64,000 nt of DNA from JABMQF01 sp964563755 (GTDB taxonomy: Archaea; Nanobdellota; Nanobdellia; Woesearchaeales; UBA11576). The notes beneath the pieces are model-generated. The model did no database searches and was not told where the DNA came from. It was given only the letters and a program-made list of their open reading frames with translations. A program made the position numbers and the translations under genes. Positions 34,568 to 42,969 of the stretch are shown piece after piece. The stretch covers positions 1 through 64,000 of the forward strand of contig CAZLYC010000004.1 in the NCBI GenBank assembly GCA_964563755.1, in the 5' to 3' direction. Each line of letters opens with the position of its first letter. The stretch's first letter is position 1.

Positions 34568-35526
34568 CTTTGTTCAATAACAGGAAAGGCATATTCTTCA
34601 CTCTGATAGCTGTAAGCCTGCTGGGTATAATCCTGTTCAGCTTCAGCGTCACTTACTCTTATTCATTGCAGGAGAAATCAGCTATAATAGAGACGCGTGT
34701 GGATGCGATGAACCGGTTTCTTAAGGCGATAGATTCTGACATGCAGAACGCGATATACATATCAGGCTACCGTTCTATAGTTGGGCTTACTGACTATTTG
34801 ACGACCAACGGGACTTATGTTGCGAGCACGAATGCATCTCTTGTAGAGCTTTTCCTTAACGGTACTGTCGAGGGATATAATTCTGTGTTCCTGGACAACA
34901 ACACTTTCCCTGATTGGATGGAAAGGATATCTGACAAGGGACAGGAGGTAGGCATCAACGTAAGCTTATCTGTAGATTCAGTGACTGTTTCCCAGGAGTC
35001 TCCTTGGAGTGTCAGGTTCACAGTTGATTCGACCATAAACGTGACTGACCAGAAATCTACTGCCAATTGGGTGAATGACAAGCTCGTCTATTCTGACATC
35101 TCGATAATCGGTTTTGAGGACCCCTGGTACGCGCTTCACACTAGCGGCGTTATAATGAAGAGGATAAACCAGACGATATACGACGGTAACTTTACTGTCG
35201 GGAATGATACGACTAATCTTAAGAACCATGTCGGGAAGACATTGTACATAGCATTCAATGCTTCTCCAAGTTTCCTTATGCGTTTCGAGAACAGTATGGG
35301 TGCCAGTACCTATGGCATAGAGAGCTTGGTGAACAAGACAGAGATAATGAACTATTGTTCTATTTCGACAAGCTCTGTGGATAGCATCTGCTGGAGCATG
35401 AATTCATCAGTTACAACATGGGGAGTTACAGGAATGAATGAGTCAGGATTCAAGATAGATAATGAGACGAATGATGTCGGGACAGGCAGGATACAGAGGT
35501 ATGGCCTGGAGGATGTGATATACTGA
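34558..35526 (+). CDS. pilin-like surface protein with many N-glycosylation sequons
   Basis: A GTG start is used (34558). The 322-residue product has NRKGIFFTLIAVSLLGIIL as prepilin-like leader and membrane helix. The exported body contains many NxS/T sites. The protein may be part of the same pilus, with a different decoration pattern from the gene upstream. Its stop overlaps the next ATG by one base (TGATG arrangement). Confidence 0.68.
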   Translation: MGLALFNNRKGIFFTLIAVSLLGIILFSFSVTYSYSLQEKSAIIETRVDAMNRFLKAIDSDMQNAIYISGYRSIVGLTDYLTTNGTYVASTNASLVELFLNGTVEGYNSVFLDNNTFPDWMERISDKGQEVGINVSLSVDSVTVSQESPWSVRFTVDSTINVTDQKSTANWVNDKLVYSDISIIGFEDPWYALHTSGVIMKRINQTIYDGNFTVGNDTTNLKNHVGKTLYIAFNASPSFLMRFENSMGASTYGIESLVNKTEIMNYCSISTSSVDSICWSMNSSVTTWGVTGMNESGFKIDNETNDVGTGRIQRYGLEDVIY

Positions 35527-36005
35527 TGTTGAGGATGATGCGTAGCAGGAAAGCGCAGGCAGTGATGGAGTACCTTCATACTTACGGCTGGGTGTTCCTG
35601 ACAGTGGTTATCTTAGGAGGAAGTCTGCTCTACTACAATGCGACCCACTCAGAGAGTCTTCTTCCGAAGGAATGCACGTTTCTCTCAGGTATACGCTGCA
35701 TGGATGGAGTGGCTGAAGAGAGCATGCTGACGATAAGCGTCCTCAATGAGTTTGGTTTTGATATCAGCAATATATCTGTGAATATCATCGGCACTTGCAA
35801 CAGCACTGCTAACACTTCTGATGGAAACATGTACAGCAATCCGAATGTTCTTCTTTCTAACCAGCAGCATACGTTCATAATGGACTGCCAGAACTTAACA
35901 GGCCTTAAAGTGTCGGAGAAGATAATTTTCAATTACACAAGCGTCCAGTCAGGAGAGTCTCACATCAAAGTAGGTAAGATGGAATACTGGCCGACAGAAA
36001 GCTGA
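35526..36005 (+). CDS. type IV pilin-like protein, last gene of the operon
   Basis: The 159-residue product has RKAQAVMEYLHTYGWVFLTV near residue 8, a textbook class III prepilin signal (Q-x-x-MEYL-x-x-YGW). Cys pairs (ECTFLSGIRC) may form a disulphide. It ends the co-directional run; the next genes are on the opposite strand. No pilus ATPase or TadC-like platform gene is visible in the window. Confidence 0.8.
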   Translation: MLRMMRSRKAQAVMEYLHTYGWVFLTVVILGGSLLYYNATHSESLLPKECTFLSGIRCMDGVAEESMLTISVLNEFGFDISNISVNIIGTCNSTANTSDGNMYSNPNVLLSNQQHTFIMDCQNLTGLKVSEKIIFNYTSVQSGESHIKVGKMEYWPTES

Positions 36006-36011
36006 TTCTTT

Positions 36012-36311
36012 TCAGTATTGCTGGTTCTTTTTCCTGTAATCCCTGAATGCTTCAATTGCGTTCTTGCACGCTTCTTCTCTTGTCTCTCCTGTGCCTGGCA
36101 GCGAGATGTTTATTATGTCTCCAAGACCTAGCTTCTCAAGGTCTATTTCTTTTCCCAGTTTCTTTTCCAGCCCCTCGACCTGTTTCATGCTGCCTGCTGC
36201 TGCGAGATACTTGCCTCCGCCAGGGCAGGGCGACCATTCGCGCAGCCATATGCCGTCTTCATATGCTTTCCTGTATATCTCTCTAAGTTCATCAGTCAAT
36301 TCTCCGCTCAT
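36012..36311 (-). CDS. small protein of unknown function
   Basis: The ATG at 36311 follows GAGAGGT by 0-3 bp, so an upstream site is not clearly placed; the alternative start is at 36323. The 99-residue product is soluble, with a Gly-rich stretch CPGGGKYLAAAGS near residue 27 and a charged helix at the end (REEACKNAIEAFRDYRKK). I do not recognise the family. Its stop is 7 bp from the pilin operon's end, converging. Confidence 0.5.
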   Translation of the reverse strand: MSGELTDELREIYRKAYEDGIWLREWSPCPGGGKYLAAAGSMKQVEGLEKKLGKEIDLEKLGLGDIINISLPGTGETREEACKNAIEAFRDYRKKNQQY

Positions 36312-36398
36312 ACCTCTCACCACCTTGTATGAGCTTATGTCAGAAATATGCTTTTAAAATCTAGCGTAGACAGTTTTTATCAGAACGCAAAACGGGAA

Positions 36399-36704
36399 TC
36401 AGCTACATTTCCCTCTTGATATATCCGTATTCCTGTATTCTACATATATGCAGCAGCTTTCTCCACAGTTGGTGTCGCTGCCGGAGTATTTGCCGCACAC
36501 TTTCTCAGGTGTCCAGTCTTCCCTGTAGTTGTCCATGTTGATGTTTTCGCATTTCTCTTCCCAGTCTGTCCATCCTTTTGCGCCGCAGCCAGTGTGCCTT
36601 GATTCATAGCTGCATGAGTACATTCCGCCGGAGCTTATTCCGCAGCCTGCTATCAGTACTAGAAAGATTGCGCAGGGTATTATCTTGTAGTTTATCGTTA
36701 GCAT
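36399..36704 (-). CDS. putative lipoprotein, Cys-rich
   Basis: The ATG at 36704 lies after an ACAGGTG ribosome-binding-like site. Residues 1-20 form a hydrophobic leader ending in LIAGCG, a lipobox. The mature 80-residue part holds ten or so cysteines in pairs, including CCIYVEY, implying a disulphide-stabilised exported domain. It is probably tethered to the outside of the membrane. No homologous function is recognised. Confidence 0.55.
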   Translation of the reverse strand: MLTINYKIIPCAIFLVLIAGCGISSGGMYSCSYESRHTGCGAKGWTDWEEKCENINMDNYREDWTPEKVCGKYSGSDTNCGESCCIYVEYRNTDISRGKCS

Positions 36705-36721
36705 CACCTGTTTCTAAAGAA

Positions 36722-37690
36722 TCATTTCTTTCTTTTTAATTTTTTGTTCTTCTTGGGATGCTTCGCTGCCTTCTTTTCTATATCTACTGTATTGGTGGAT
36801 ATTGTTGATCTGTCCTGCAGTTCTATTGTTGCGCTTACAGTATACTGATGATTCTTTCTTGGCATCCTTCTTGCGTCATAGTTGCCGTTTTCATCAGGGA
36901 AGAACGTGTAGTCTTTTCCGTCAACTGTCCATGTCACCTTGTAGATTTCTTTCTTTCCTATTTGCCTGCCGTCATCGTATTTTGTGATTAGCTTCACTAT
37001 TCCGTCCTGTTCTGTAATCTCTGCTCTCGGCATGTTGTAAGTTTCTTCCGGCATGCTTCCGAGCGTCTGCGCCTGCGCTAAACTTGGGAAATGTATGCCT
37101 GACACCAGTTCTTCTATGCTGTGCCAGTTCTTGCTTCCGCTGTATCCGACCATCGCGACGAACACGCATGTCGCTATGGATGACATCTTGTTTTCTTTTA
37201 CTGCGCAGACCATTTTTTCTGTAGGTCGTCTCAGTTTCTTTGAGAGCTGTTCTGTTGATTTGTATACTTCTTCTTCGAGCTGTCTCTCTGCCATCTCCTC
37301 ATCTGATTCGTTTCTTATGTGCTCATCATTTTGCCAGAATTTTAGCTTTTCAAGCAGTCCTGGTTTTTTTTGTTCTGCTTTCTGGATTATGTTTGAGAAG
37401 TATTGTCTAGCTTCGCTGTGGTTTCCATCAAGATATGCTAGGTATCCTTGTGCGTATTCTTCGAGTGTCTTGTTGCCTGTCTCCTGCATCTGGCTTAGTT
37501 GTATTCTTAACATGTCCTGTTCGTTTTTGTCTGCATATATCTTGGAGAGCACAAACATAGAAAGTTCCTGTGCTACAGGTGTTTCTTCAGATTCGATTAT
37601 TGACCTTAGTATGTTCTTTGATTCAAGTGTATTGCATCCTGTATTAGTATTAGAATCAGCTTTCAAAAGCTCAAAATACCAGTCCTTCAT
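36722..37690 (-). CDS. membrane-anchored protein with N-terminal TPR-like region
   Basis: The ATG at 37690 follows a GGGGGAG site by 5 bp; a longer frame from 37744 lacks one. The 322-residue product has a helical, TPR-like N-terminal part (residues 1-130), a charged coiled region (130-170), a hydrophobic helix (SSIATCVFVAMVGYSG near 172) and a C-terminal beta-rich domain (from EQDGIVKLITKYDDG), ending in a Lys-rich tail. Function unknown. It may be a membrane-tethered scaffold or partner. Confidence 0.5.
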   Translation of the reverse strand: MKDWYFELLKADSNTNTGCNTLESKNILRSIIESEETPVAQELSMFVLSKIYADKNEQDMLRIQLSQMQETGNKTLEEYAQGYLAYLDGNHSEARQYFSNIIQKAEQKKPGLLEKLKFWQNDEHIRNESDEEMAERQLEEEVYKSTEQLSKKLRRPTEKMVCAVKENKMSSIATCVFVAMVGYSGSKNWHSIEELVSGIHFPSLAQAQTLGSMPEETYNMPRAEITEQDGIVKLITKYDDGRQIGKKEIYKVTWTVDGKDYTFFPDENGNYDARRMPRKNHQYTVSATIELQDRSTISTNTVDIEKKAAKHPKKNKKLKRKK

Positions 37691-37857
37691 GTTTTCTCCC
37701 CCACACCTCTGTAGATTATATGTCAGAAGGAGATAATAAAACATTGCGTAAATATATTTAGTTTTAACGATTTAAATGATGTTTTTATCGTATTTATGTA
37801 AATAATAATAAAATACATTATACTATTATCTTTTCAAGAAAATGCAGAAACTTTCGT

Positions 37858-38238
37858 TTATTTTTGAAACTCAGTATATTTCTTGTTAGATCCTCTTGCT
37901 TTCTCAACAGGGTACTTCTTGTCGTTCTTCTCTAGTTTATTCTGAAGTTCTGTTGATAGGTCTATGTTGTACATCTGTGACATCCTGAGAACAAAAGCAA
38001 GCACGTCTGAAAGTTCTTCTTTTATTTCCTGGCTTTTCTTTTTGTTCTTGAGCATCTCAAGTATTTCTTTTTCGTTCTTGAACCTGAAATGCGCTAAGAG
38101 TTCTGAAGCTTCAGTCACCATCCCTATAGCGAGTTCCTTTGGTCCATGATACTGATCCCAGTCTCTATCTTCACAGAACTTTTGCACTCTTTTCTTAAGC
38201 GCTTCAACATTAGTATTATTATCCGTATTCTTGTCCAT
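37858..38238 (-). CDS. MazG-like nucleotide pyrophosphohydrolase
   Basis: MazG-family enzymes hydrolyse NTPs or dNTPs to NMPs. The 126-residue product has the dCTPase-like block FCEDRDWDQYHGPKEL at residue 21 and ELAIGMVTEASELLAHF near 36 (EASELL with metal-binding Glu). EELSDVLAFVLRM near 74 supplies the second metal site. The size fits a single-domain MazG/DCTPP1-like enzyme for cleaning up modified nucleotides. It stands alone with A/T-rich flanks. Confidence 0.85.
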   Translation of the reverse strand: MDKNTDNNTNVEALKKRVQKFCEDRDWDQYHGPKELAIGMVTEASELLAHFRFKNEKEILEMLKNKKKSQEIKEELSDVLAFVLRMSQMYNIDLSTELQNKLEKNDKKYPVEKARGSNKKYTEFQK

Positions 38239-38406
38239 AACTTAACGGACTATCCTTTTAGTTATATATTTTTTGAAATGCACGTATTTACTGGTCACTA
38301 TAATAGCAGATGAGATGGGGAAGCACACAGAACAGGTAGAGACATACCTGACACAAAAACCAGACCATTCAACAGATTTATATATCTAATAATTTTGATT
38401 AAACGG

Positions 38407-39048
38407 ATGGCTGAAGAGTATGCGATGGAAGAATTTGCAGATATGGCGATAGCAGGATTAAGGGAATTCATAGACACAGAATCGCAATTGGTCCAGGAAG
38501 AGCACGAGCTCAGTTCTAAATTGTCATCGTGGGACTACATAATCGGGCATCTCGATGAACGGATCCCTGCAGACATGAAACACCTGCATGAGTTCAATGG
38601 AAAGATATCTGATAAGGTGCTTGAGATTAGGGAGCTTATAGAAGCCGGAGAACTGAATGATCTTAGGATAATAAAAGAAGAGAAGCAGATGCTCTCGAAG
38701 TTAGAAGAGGACGTGAAACACAGGGAATGGAAAGCGGTGAGGAAGGACATAGATGTCGAGACAGACGAGGAAAGACGAGCACTGAGACTTGAAAAATCAG
38801 AATTGAAAGCGTTGCATTCAGGATTCATCGACCTCATGAAGCTCATGAAAAGAAGCAAACTCATATCTGCGATTGAAGAAGACCTGACCGTCGCAAATGA
38901 CAAAGAACAATATGAAAAGCTAGAAGAATATTATTTCTTACAGATATACAAATTCGCAAGGGCGTATGAGAGGATATTCCGACATCTGTGGGAGAAAGAA
39001 TTGGTCCTTGAGAGAAATGCGGAAAAAGCGTCTAAGAGAATAGGTTAA
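38407..39048 (+). CDS. coiled-coil protein of unknown function
   Basis: The ATG at 38407 is preferred over the one at 38395 because a GATTTATATATC box (about 38374) ends about 25 bp upstream, suggesting a leaderless transcript. The 213-residue product is almost wholly charged helix with heptad spacing (ESQLVQEEHELSSKLSSWD onward). No catalytic motif is seen. It may be a structural or scaffold protein. It is the last gene before the accessory region begins. Confidence 0.55.
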   Translation: MAEEYAMEEFADMAIAGLREFIDTESQLVQEEHELSSKLSSWDYIIGHLDERIPADMKHLHEFNGKISDKVLEIRELIEAGELNDLRIIKEEKQMLSKLEEDVKHREWKAVRKDIDVETDEERRALRLEKSELKALHSGFIDLMKLMKRSKLISAIEEDLTVANDKEQYEKLEEYYFLQIYKFARAYERIFRHLWEKELVLERNAEKASKRIG

Positions 39049-39383
39049 TTATTGCCTATTGTGCAGGTATTTTTTTTTAGTTCTACTTTCTTATGTGGCT
39101 TTTTCATCTTGCATACATACAGACTGTGTGTAGGATAGGCTGGTCTGTCTATTATATCTTTCTTAGAACCTCTTTTTATGCTAAAAATACCCTAAAATGG
39201 GACAATAGTAAATACGCCCCCGCTGGGCCTGAAACTAGGATTCTTCCGCTGCACTCTAATTCTTTGTTATTTTATTGGTAGGTTGTAGCAGGTATAAATA
39301 TTATTCTGTGTGTTTGCCGGATTTTTTCCGTGTTACGTTTCTGATACGAGGAATAAATACTATTTCTTGCAGTATGTTGTTGT
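39049..39383. other. intergenic region with possible tRNA remnant at the element's left side
   Basis: No convincing gene is seen. A 62-residue frame at 39093-39281 has no supporting start site. On the minus strand at 39215-39265 the sequence ends in CCCAGCGGGGGCG preceded by CCTAGTTTCAGG, which resembles a tRNA T arm plus acceptor 3' strand. The T stem carries mismatches and the T loop is not consensus, and there is no matching 5' half nearby. The region directly precedes the conjugation-like genes. Confidence 0.3.
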
Positions 39384-39551
39384 ATGGTGACGTGCAGGAC
39401 TTGCGGAAAAAAGTTGCGTGATGACGAAAGCAAATTATGCAATGCATGTCATAAATTTTACACGTGGAAATACAAGAACAAGAAATCTGTTGAGGAGATC
39501 TTTAAGCAATATGAGGTGCAGGATGATGCTGACAAGAAAAATAAGCGATGA
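39384..39551 (+). CDS. 55-residue zinc-ribbon protein
   Basis: A short frame starting ATGGTGACG encodes CRTCG at residue 4 and CNACH at residue 19: two CxxC pairs that make a classical zinc ribbon, followed by a basic helix (KFYTWKYKNKKSVEEIFK). It overlaps the next gene's start. The overlap and codon pattern make it a likely real but small gene, possibly DNA- or protein-binding, at the head of the conjugation-like cluster. Confidence 0.55.
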   Translation: MVTCRTCGKKLRDDESKLCNACHKFYTWKYKNKKSVEEIFKQYEVQDDADKKNKR

Positions 39552-39837
39552 TGTGCTGATTTATCTCGGATTTTGGGCATTGTATGCTCCTTTGGCCGTG
39601 TATGGTTGGCGTTCTGAAGGGTGGACGCTGGTGGACTTGTCAGTTATCCTTCTTATTGGTCTTGGTTTGGTGCTTTTTGGCCTCTTTGTGAAGGAGAAGT
39701 ATCTGGATAAGGATAAGGCAGCCTCTGTGAAATTGTCGTCCAGAACGCCAAAAAAGGTCATTCTGAATCATTCTGATAGTGTTCCTTGCATCTTTGGCAA
39801 TGTTTTCGAACCGGACTTTGGAGGTCATGCACCATGA
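39526..39837 (+). CDS. small membrane protein of the conjugation-like cluster
   Basis: The ATG at 39526 (MLTRKISDDVLIYLGF) gives 103 residues with two hydrophobic helices (residues 8-27 and 37-57), separated by WRSEGW. The ATG at 39418 would add a basic tail of doubtful reality. It overlaps both its neighbours by about 26 and 4 bp. Position and size are like the small VirB-type membrane proteins, but I see no diagnostic motif. Confidence 0.5.
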   Translation: MLTRKISDDVLIYLGFWALYAPLAVYGWRSEGWTLVDLSVILLIGLGLVLFGLFVKEKYLDKDKAASVKLSSRTPKKVILNHSDSVPCIFGNVFEPDFGGHAP

Positions 39838-40172
39838 ACAAGAAAATACTGCATTTCGCTTTGATATTTTTGTTGTTTATTTTTTCAACGCCTTGTGTCT
39901 TTGCAGCTCTTGACTTCAACCAGGGCATTACGCCAGAGCAGGAAGCACAGTTTGACAGCATCCTCGCTCCCGTCATGAAAATCTACAGCTTCATCAAGTA
40001 TACAGCGACACTTGTAGGTGTTTTGACGCTTGTCTTTGCTGGAATTTCATTCATGACTGCTGGCGGAGAGATGGCAAAGAAAGAGCAGGCCAAACAAATG
40101 GCGTTCGGCGTAGTGTTTGGTTTAGTTCTGATTTGGATAGCACCAGTTATTGTCACATTCATCTTTTCTTAG
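39834..40172 (+). CDS. VirB2/TrbC-like conjugative pilin
   Basis: The 112-residue product has a signal peptide (ALIFLLFIFSTPCVFA), a short exported loop, and two hydrophobic helices (about 55-75 and 88-110) separated by a basic cytoplasmic-facing turn (GGEMAKKEQAKQM). This is the VirB2/TrbC layout of conjugative type IV secretion. The ATG at 39834 overlaps the previous stop by 4 bp. It would form the pilus or channel core. Confidence 0.68.
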   Translation: MNKKILHFALIFLLFIFSTPCVFAALDFNQGITPEQEAQFDSILAPVMKIYSFIKYTATLVGVLTLVFAGISFMTAGGEMAKKEQAKQMAFGVVFGLVLIWIAPVIVTFIFS

Positions 40173-40185
40173 AAATATTTTTGTC

Positions 40186-40326
40186 ATGAGTAGCCAAGCC
40201 GACCGCAAAACCTTGGCTATGAGGTACTATGGCGTAACGTGCCCGAAGACTGAGAGACGACTAATTTTGAAAGAATTAATACTTGTTATTCAATTATATC
40301 TTTGTTATGAAATCAGTTGCATTTAA
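40186..40326 (+). other. 46-codon frame containing an 8-bp hairpin
   Basis: TAGCCAAG (40191-40198) pairs perfectly with CTTGGCTA (40212-40219) across a 13-nt loop. The stretch also lies in a 46-codon frame beginning MSSQADRKTLAMRYYG that runs over the end of the opposite-strand gene (40294). There is no clear ribosome site. It could be a small RNA, a terminator-like hairpin of the pilin gene, or a tiny peptide gene. Confidence 0.25.
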
Positions 40327-41706
40327 GGCAACGACTATTTGTATGATAGCTAAAATAATCATAAGAAAAGTAAGTGCAATCATCAAATTTTGAATTTTTT
40401 TACTGTATTCAATATTTTTTAAGTTTAAGTTTGCATTTGAATGTTTTTCGAAAGTGTTGATTACCTTTTCAAGATGATTCATCTTCTTCGTTAAATTTTT
40501 CTTAACGTTGTCAAATAAGTAATTATCTTTACCCTTTAATCCTTTGAAAGGGAATTTATCTGGGACGGGCACATATTGCTCAAATTCAGTTTTGAACCTT
40601 TCAAAGTGAAAAATATTCTGGCTTATTCTTCTCCTGGTGTCAATAACTGTTCCAATTCTATTTTTATTTAGAAGCATTAGTTCTTGAGAAATAAGTGTAT
40701 TAAACTCTCCGGCCATCTTCACTTGAATATCCACTAGTCGATCCATTGCCAATAGGTCAAATGCACAAAAGCTTATTCTGTGTTCAATACTCGTATCTTC
40801 ATCAGGGTATGTGATATCTGCTGACTCTTTTCTATTAGCAAAAATCATGTAGTTGTTAAATGTTGATTTAAAATTTAGTTCTGAACAAAACAAGTAGTTT
40901 TCGTATTTGAAAAGATAATATTCAAAAACATCCGCGCCTACACATTGAAAGAAACTCTGGTGTTTTTGTCTCCATTCAATCAAATCGCTCGTATTTTCTG
41001 GATAGTTGAGGGATACCAGGTCAATAGATGGTACAATATGGGCATCCATCGTGTGGAGTTTTAAGAATTCGCCCTTAAAATAATTTGATAAAAACTTAAT
41101 TACTTCATTTTTTAGATTCTGTCTTATTTCAGATATCTCTTTTTCCTTCAAGTGAATAGGACTTTTAATTGTTTCGTACGAACCTTGTACTGTTTCGACA
41201 GTCTCTTTTTTTTCTTCATGATACTGGTAAATAATGTTGTTTATTTTGTCTTGAACTGAATCATCGAAGTAGACTTGAATTTGCAACACTGCTAATGAAG
41301 GAAAAACTTGGTGGAGCTGTATATCTAAATGATTAATATTCTCTCCAAGCTTATGGAAAACACGACCGGGTAACACATTGCCCCTTAAACGTTCATTGCT
41401 CACATAAGGTAGATTCAAAGTATGTGTTACAAATAGTTTGTTTCTTGACTGTTCTAGAATTTCTCTATATCTCAATCGAGAAAAGTCTATTCTGTTTATA
41501 TTTTCATACAGCTTATCCAAACCCTGAATAAGAGACTGAAATTCCTCGAGATAAAATACCTCTAAAAGAATCAACGAGTGATACTTGATTTTTTCTTTAT
41601 TCGGAAGGAAGCACCACTCATTTTCTTGTTTAACGAACTTGTTGTGATTAGTAATCCGCGGAGCTACACTTTCAAGTTTTGGTTTTTCTATTCTCTTTTT
41701 TGACAT
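40294..41706 (-). CDS. large coiled protein with C-terminal membrane helix
   Basis: The 470-residue product is A/T-rich in codon use, unlike its VirB neighbours, and lies on the opposite strand, so it reads as cargo. It is mainly mixed helix, with a C-terminal coiled segment (residues 410-440, KKMNHLEKVINTFEKHSN) and one or two hydrophobic helices near the end (LMIALTFLMIILAIIQIVV). It may be a tail-anchored effector or sensor, but I know no family. Confidence 0.5.
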   Translation of the reverse strand: MSKKRIEKPKLESVAPRITNHNKFVKQENEWCFLPNKEKIKYHSLILLEVFYLEEFQSLIQGLDKLYENINRIDFSRLRYREILEQSRNKLFVTHTLNLPYVSNERLRGNVLPGRVFHKLGENINHLDIQLHQVFPSLAVLQIQVYFDDSVQDKINNIIYQYHEEKKETVETVQGSYETIKSPIHLKEKEISEIRQNLKNEVIKFLSNYFKGEFLKLHTMDAHIVPSIDLVSLNYPENTSDLIEWRQKHQSFFQCVGADVFEYYLFKYENYLFCSELNFKSTFNNYMIFANRKESADITYPDEDTSIEHRISFCAFDLLAMDRLVDIQVKMAGEFNTLISQELMLLNKNRIGTVIDTRRRISQNIFHFERFKTEFEQYVPVPDKFPFKGLKGKDNYLFDNVKKNLTKKMNHLEKVINTFEKHSNANLNLKNIEYSKKIQNLMIALTFLMIILAIIQIVVALNATDFITKI

Positions 41707-41768
41707 GGTACAGATGAACTATTTTCCGTATATAAATCTTATTAAAATAGGTGCGAGAGGTGCCCAGA

Positions 41769-42716
41769 ATGAGATACTCGATGATTAATTCCTTCTTGCT
41801 GTTACTAATACTTAGCAATTTGGTGGCAGCGCAGGAAGCAGAAGATGAGCGTCATTGGTGGGATTTAGCTAGCAGTATTGATTCTTTGGCTGATAGCATA
41901 GGATCTCTTGTCGGTTCTATTCCTGAGAAGTTGTTTGATTATTTTATTTATTTGATTAATGCTCCTCTTCTTCCTCTTTTGGGGATTGTTAAGAGTCTTT
42001 TGACGGCGGAGGTTTCTATTGATTTGTTCTTTCAGCTCTGGTCTGTTGTGCGTTATATCATCAGTTTCTTCTATATATTCCTATTTTTGTATGCAGGTTT
42101 TGTTTTCTTGACGTCTAACGCTAATCCGATAAAGAGAGTTCACGCTAAAGAGATGCTCAAGGACACGTTGCTTATGATTGTGCTGGTGCAAGGCTCATTC
42201 TACATCTATGAATCGGTAATATGCTTAGGGAGTATGCTCAGTAATGGGATTTTGTCGATGATAGACCCACAGTTCTTCCTCTTGACTGTAGATAACTTCT
42301 CTAATGTTGCGCTGGAATTTGTTTTTGCATTTGCGTATGGCATGACGCTATTCCTGACTTCAATGATGCTCGTGATAAGGTATATTCTTGTGAGTGTTGG
42401 CGTTGCGTTGTTCCCAATCGGGCTGTTTTTCTATTTCATTCCGCCGTTGAAGGGATATGGAAGGCTTATCATCAACGCATTAGGGATATGTATATTCATT
42501 ACATTCTTCGACCTGCTGATAATCTTAGCATGCTCTATGATTGTGACGACGACTTTGCTGGCTAACTTCAAGATTCTGGTCATGATATGCTGCTTCAGCA
42601 CAATAAATTATACTCTCTACCTGGCGATAAAGTTCGCATTGTCAAGAAGCAGCGCAAGCGACCTCAAATCAGACCTGGGCCAAGCAGTCAAGCATATAGC
42701 AATGGCGGCAGCTTAA
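41769..42716 (+). CDS. VirB6/TrbL-like inner-membrane conjugation protein
   Basis: The ATG at 41769 (MRYSMINSFLLLL) follows GAGGTG by about 7 bp. The 315-residue product has a signal-like N-terminus, then six or more hydrophobic helices: LLPLLGIVKSLLTAEVSIDLF, YIISFFYIFLFLYAGFVF, TLLMIVLVQGSFYIYE, a long VALEFVFAFAYG segment and later pairs. This fits the VirB6/TrbL polytopic channel family by topology. The C-terminus is soluble (SSASDLKSDLGQAVKHI). Confidence 0.62.
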   Translation: MRYSMINSFLLLLILSNLVAAQEAEDERHWWDLASSIDSLADSIGSLVGSIPEKLFDYFIYLINAPLLPLLGIVKSLLTAEVSIDLFFQLWSVVRYIISFFYIFLFLYAGFVFLTSNANPIKRVHAKEMLKDTLLMIVLVQGSFYIYESVICLGSMLSNGILSMIDPQFFLLTVDNFSNVALEFVFAFAYGMTLFLTSMMLVIRYILVSVGVALFPIGLFFYFIPPLKGYGRLIINALGICIFITFFDLLIILACSMIVTTTLLANFKILVMICCFSTINYTLYLAIKFALSRSSASDLKSDLGQAVKHIAMAAA

Positions 42717-42769
42717 GCACTAGCAGGAGAAAACTGTGCGATTTAGCTTTTAATGCTTAGATTAACTGC

Positions 42770-42858
42770 TTTGCACAGAAAATAGGGGTTCTGCGCAAAA
42801 GGTATTTAAATAGTGTCTATTAAAAGGTTCATATTATGATTTTATCTGAAGATGAAGC
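42770..42858 (+). repeat. first copy of the duplicated promoter-start segment
   Basis: 89 bp, from TTTGCACAGAAAATAGGGG through a TATA box (GGTATTTAAATAG) to the first eight codons of the wHTH gene (MILSEDEA). It repeats at 42880-42969 with only a few single-base differences. In this copy the frame continues a further 11 codons and stops at TAG, a decoy reading frame of 19 residues. Confidence 0.85.
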
Positions 42859-42879
42859 GGCTTTGCACAGAAAATGCAT

Positions 42880-42969
42880 TTTGCACAGAAAATAGGGGTT
42901 CTGCACAAAAAGTATTTAAATAGTGTCTATTAAAAGGGTTCATATTATGATTTTATCTGAAGATGAAGC
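42880..42969 (+). repeat. second copy of the duplicated promoter-start segment
   Basis: 90 bp, matching 42770-42858 in order (TTTGCACAGAAAATAGGGG, TATA box AGTATTTAAATAG, MILSEDEA). The intact wHTH gene begins inside it at 42947. A partial third copy of TTTGCACAGAAAAT sits between at 42860-42873. Unequal crossover or slippage would explain the pattern. Confidence 0.85.

Noticed and set aside
39093..39281. 62-residue open frame before the element.
   Set aside because: No ribosome site, no TATA box in place, composition unlike the neighbours.
42770..42969. CRISPR array.
   Set aside because: Only two long copies of a promoter-start unit with no spacers; no cas genes are present. No CRISPR was seen anywhere in the window.
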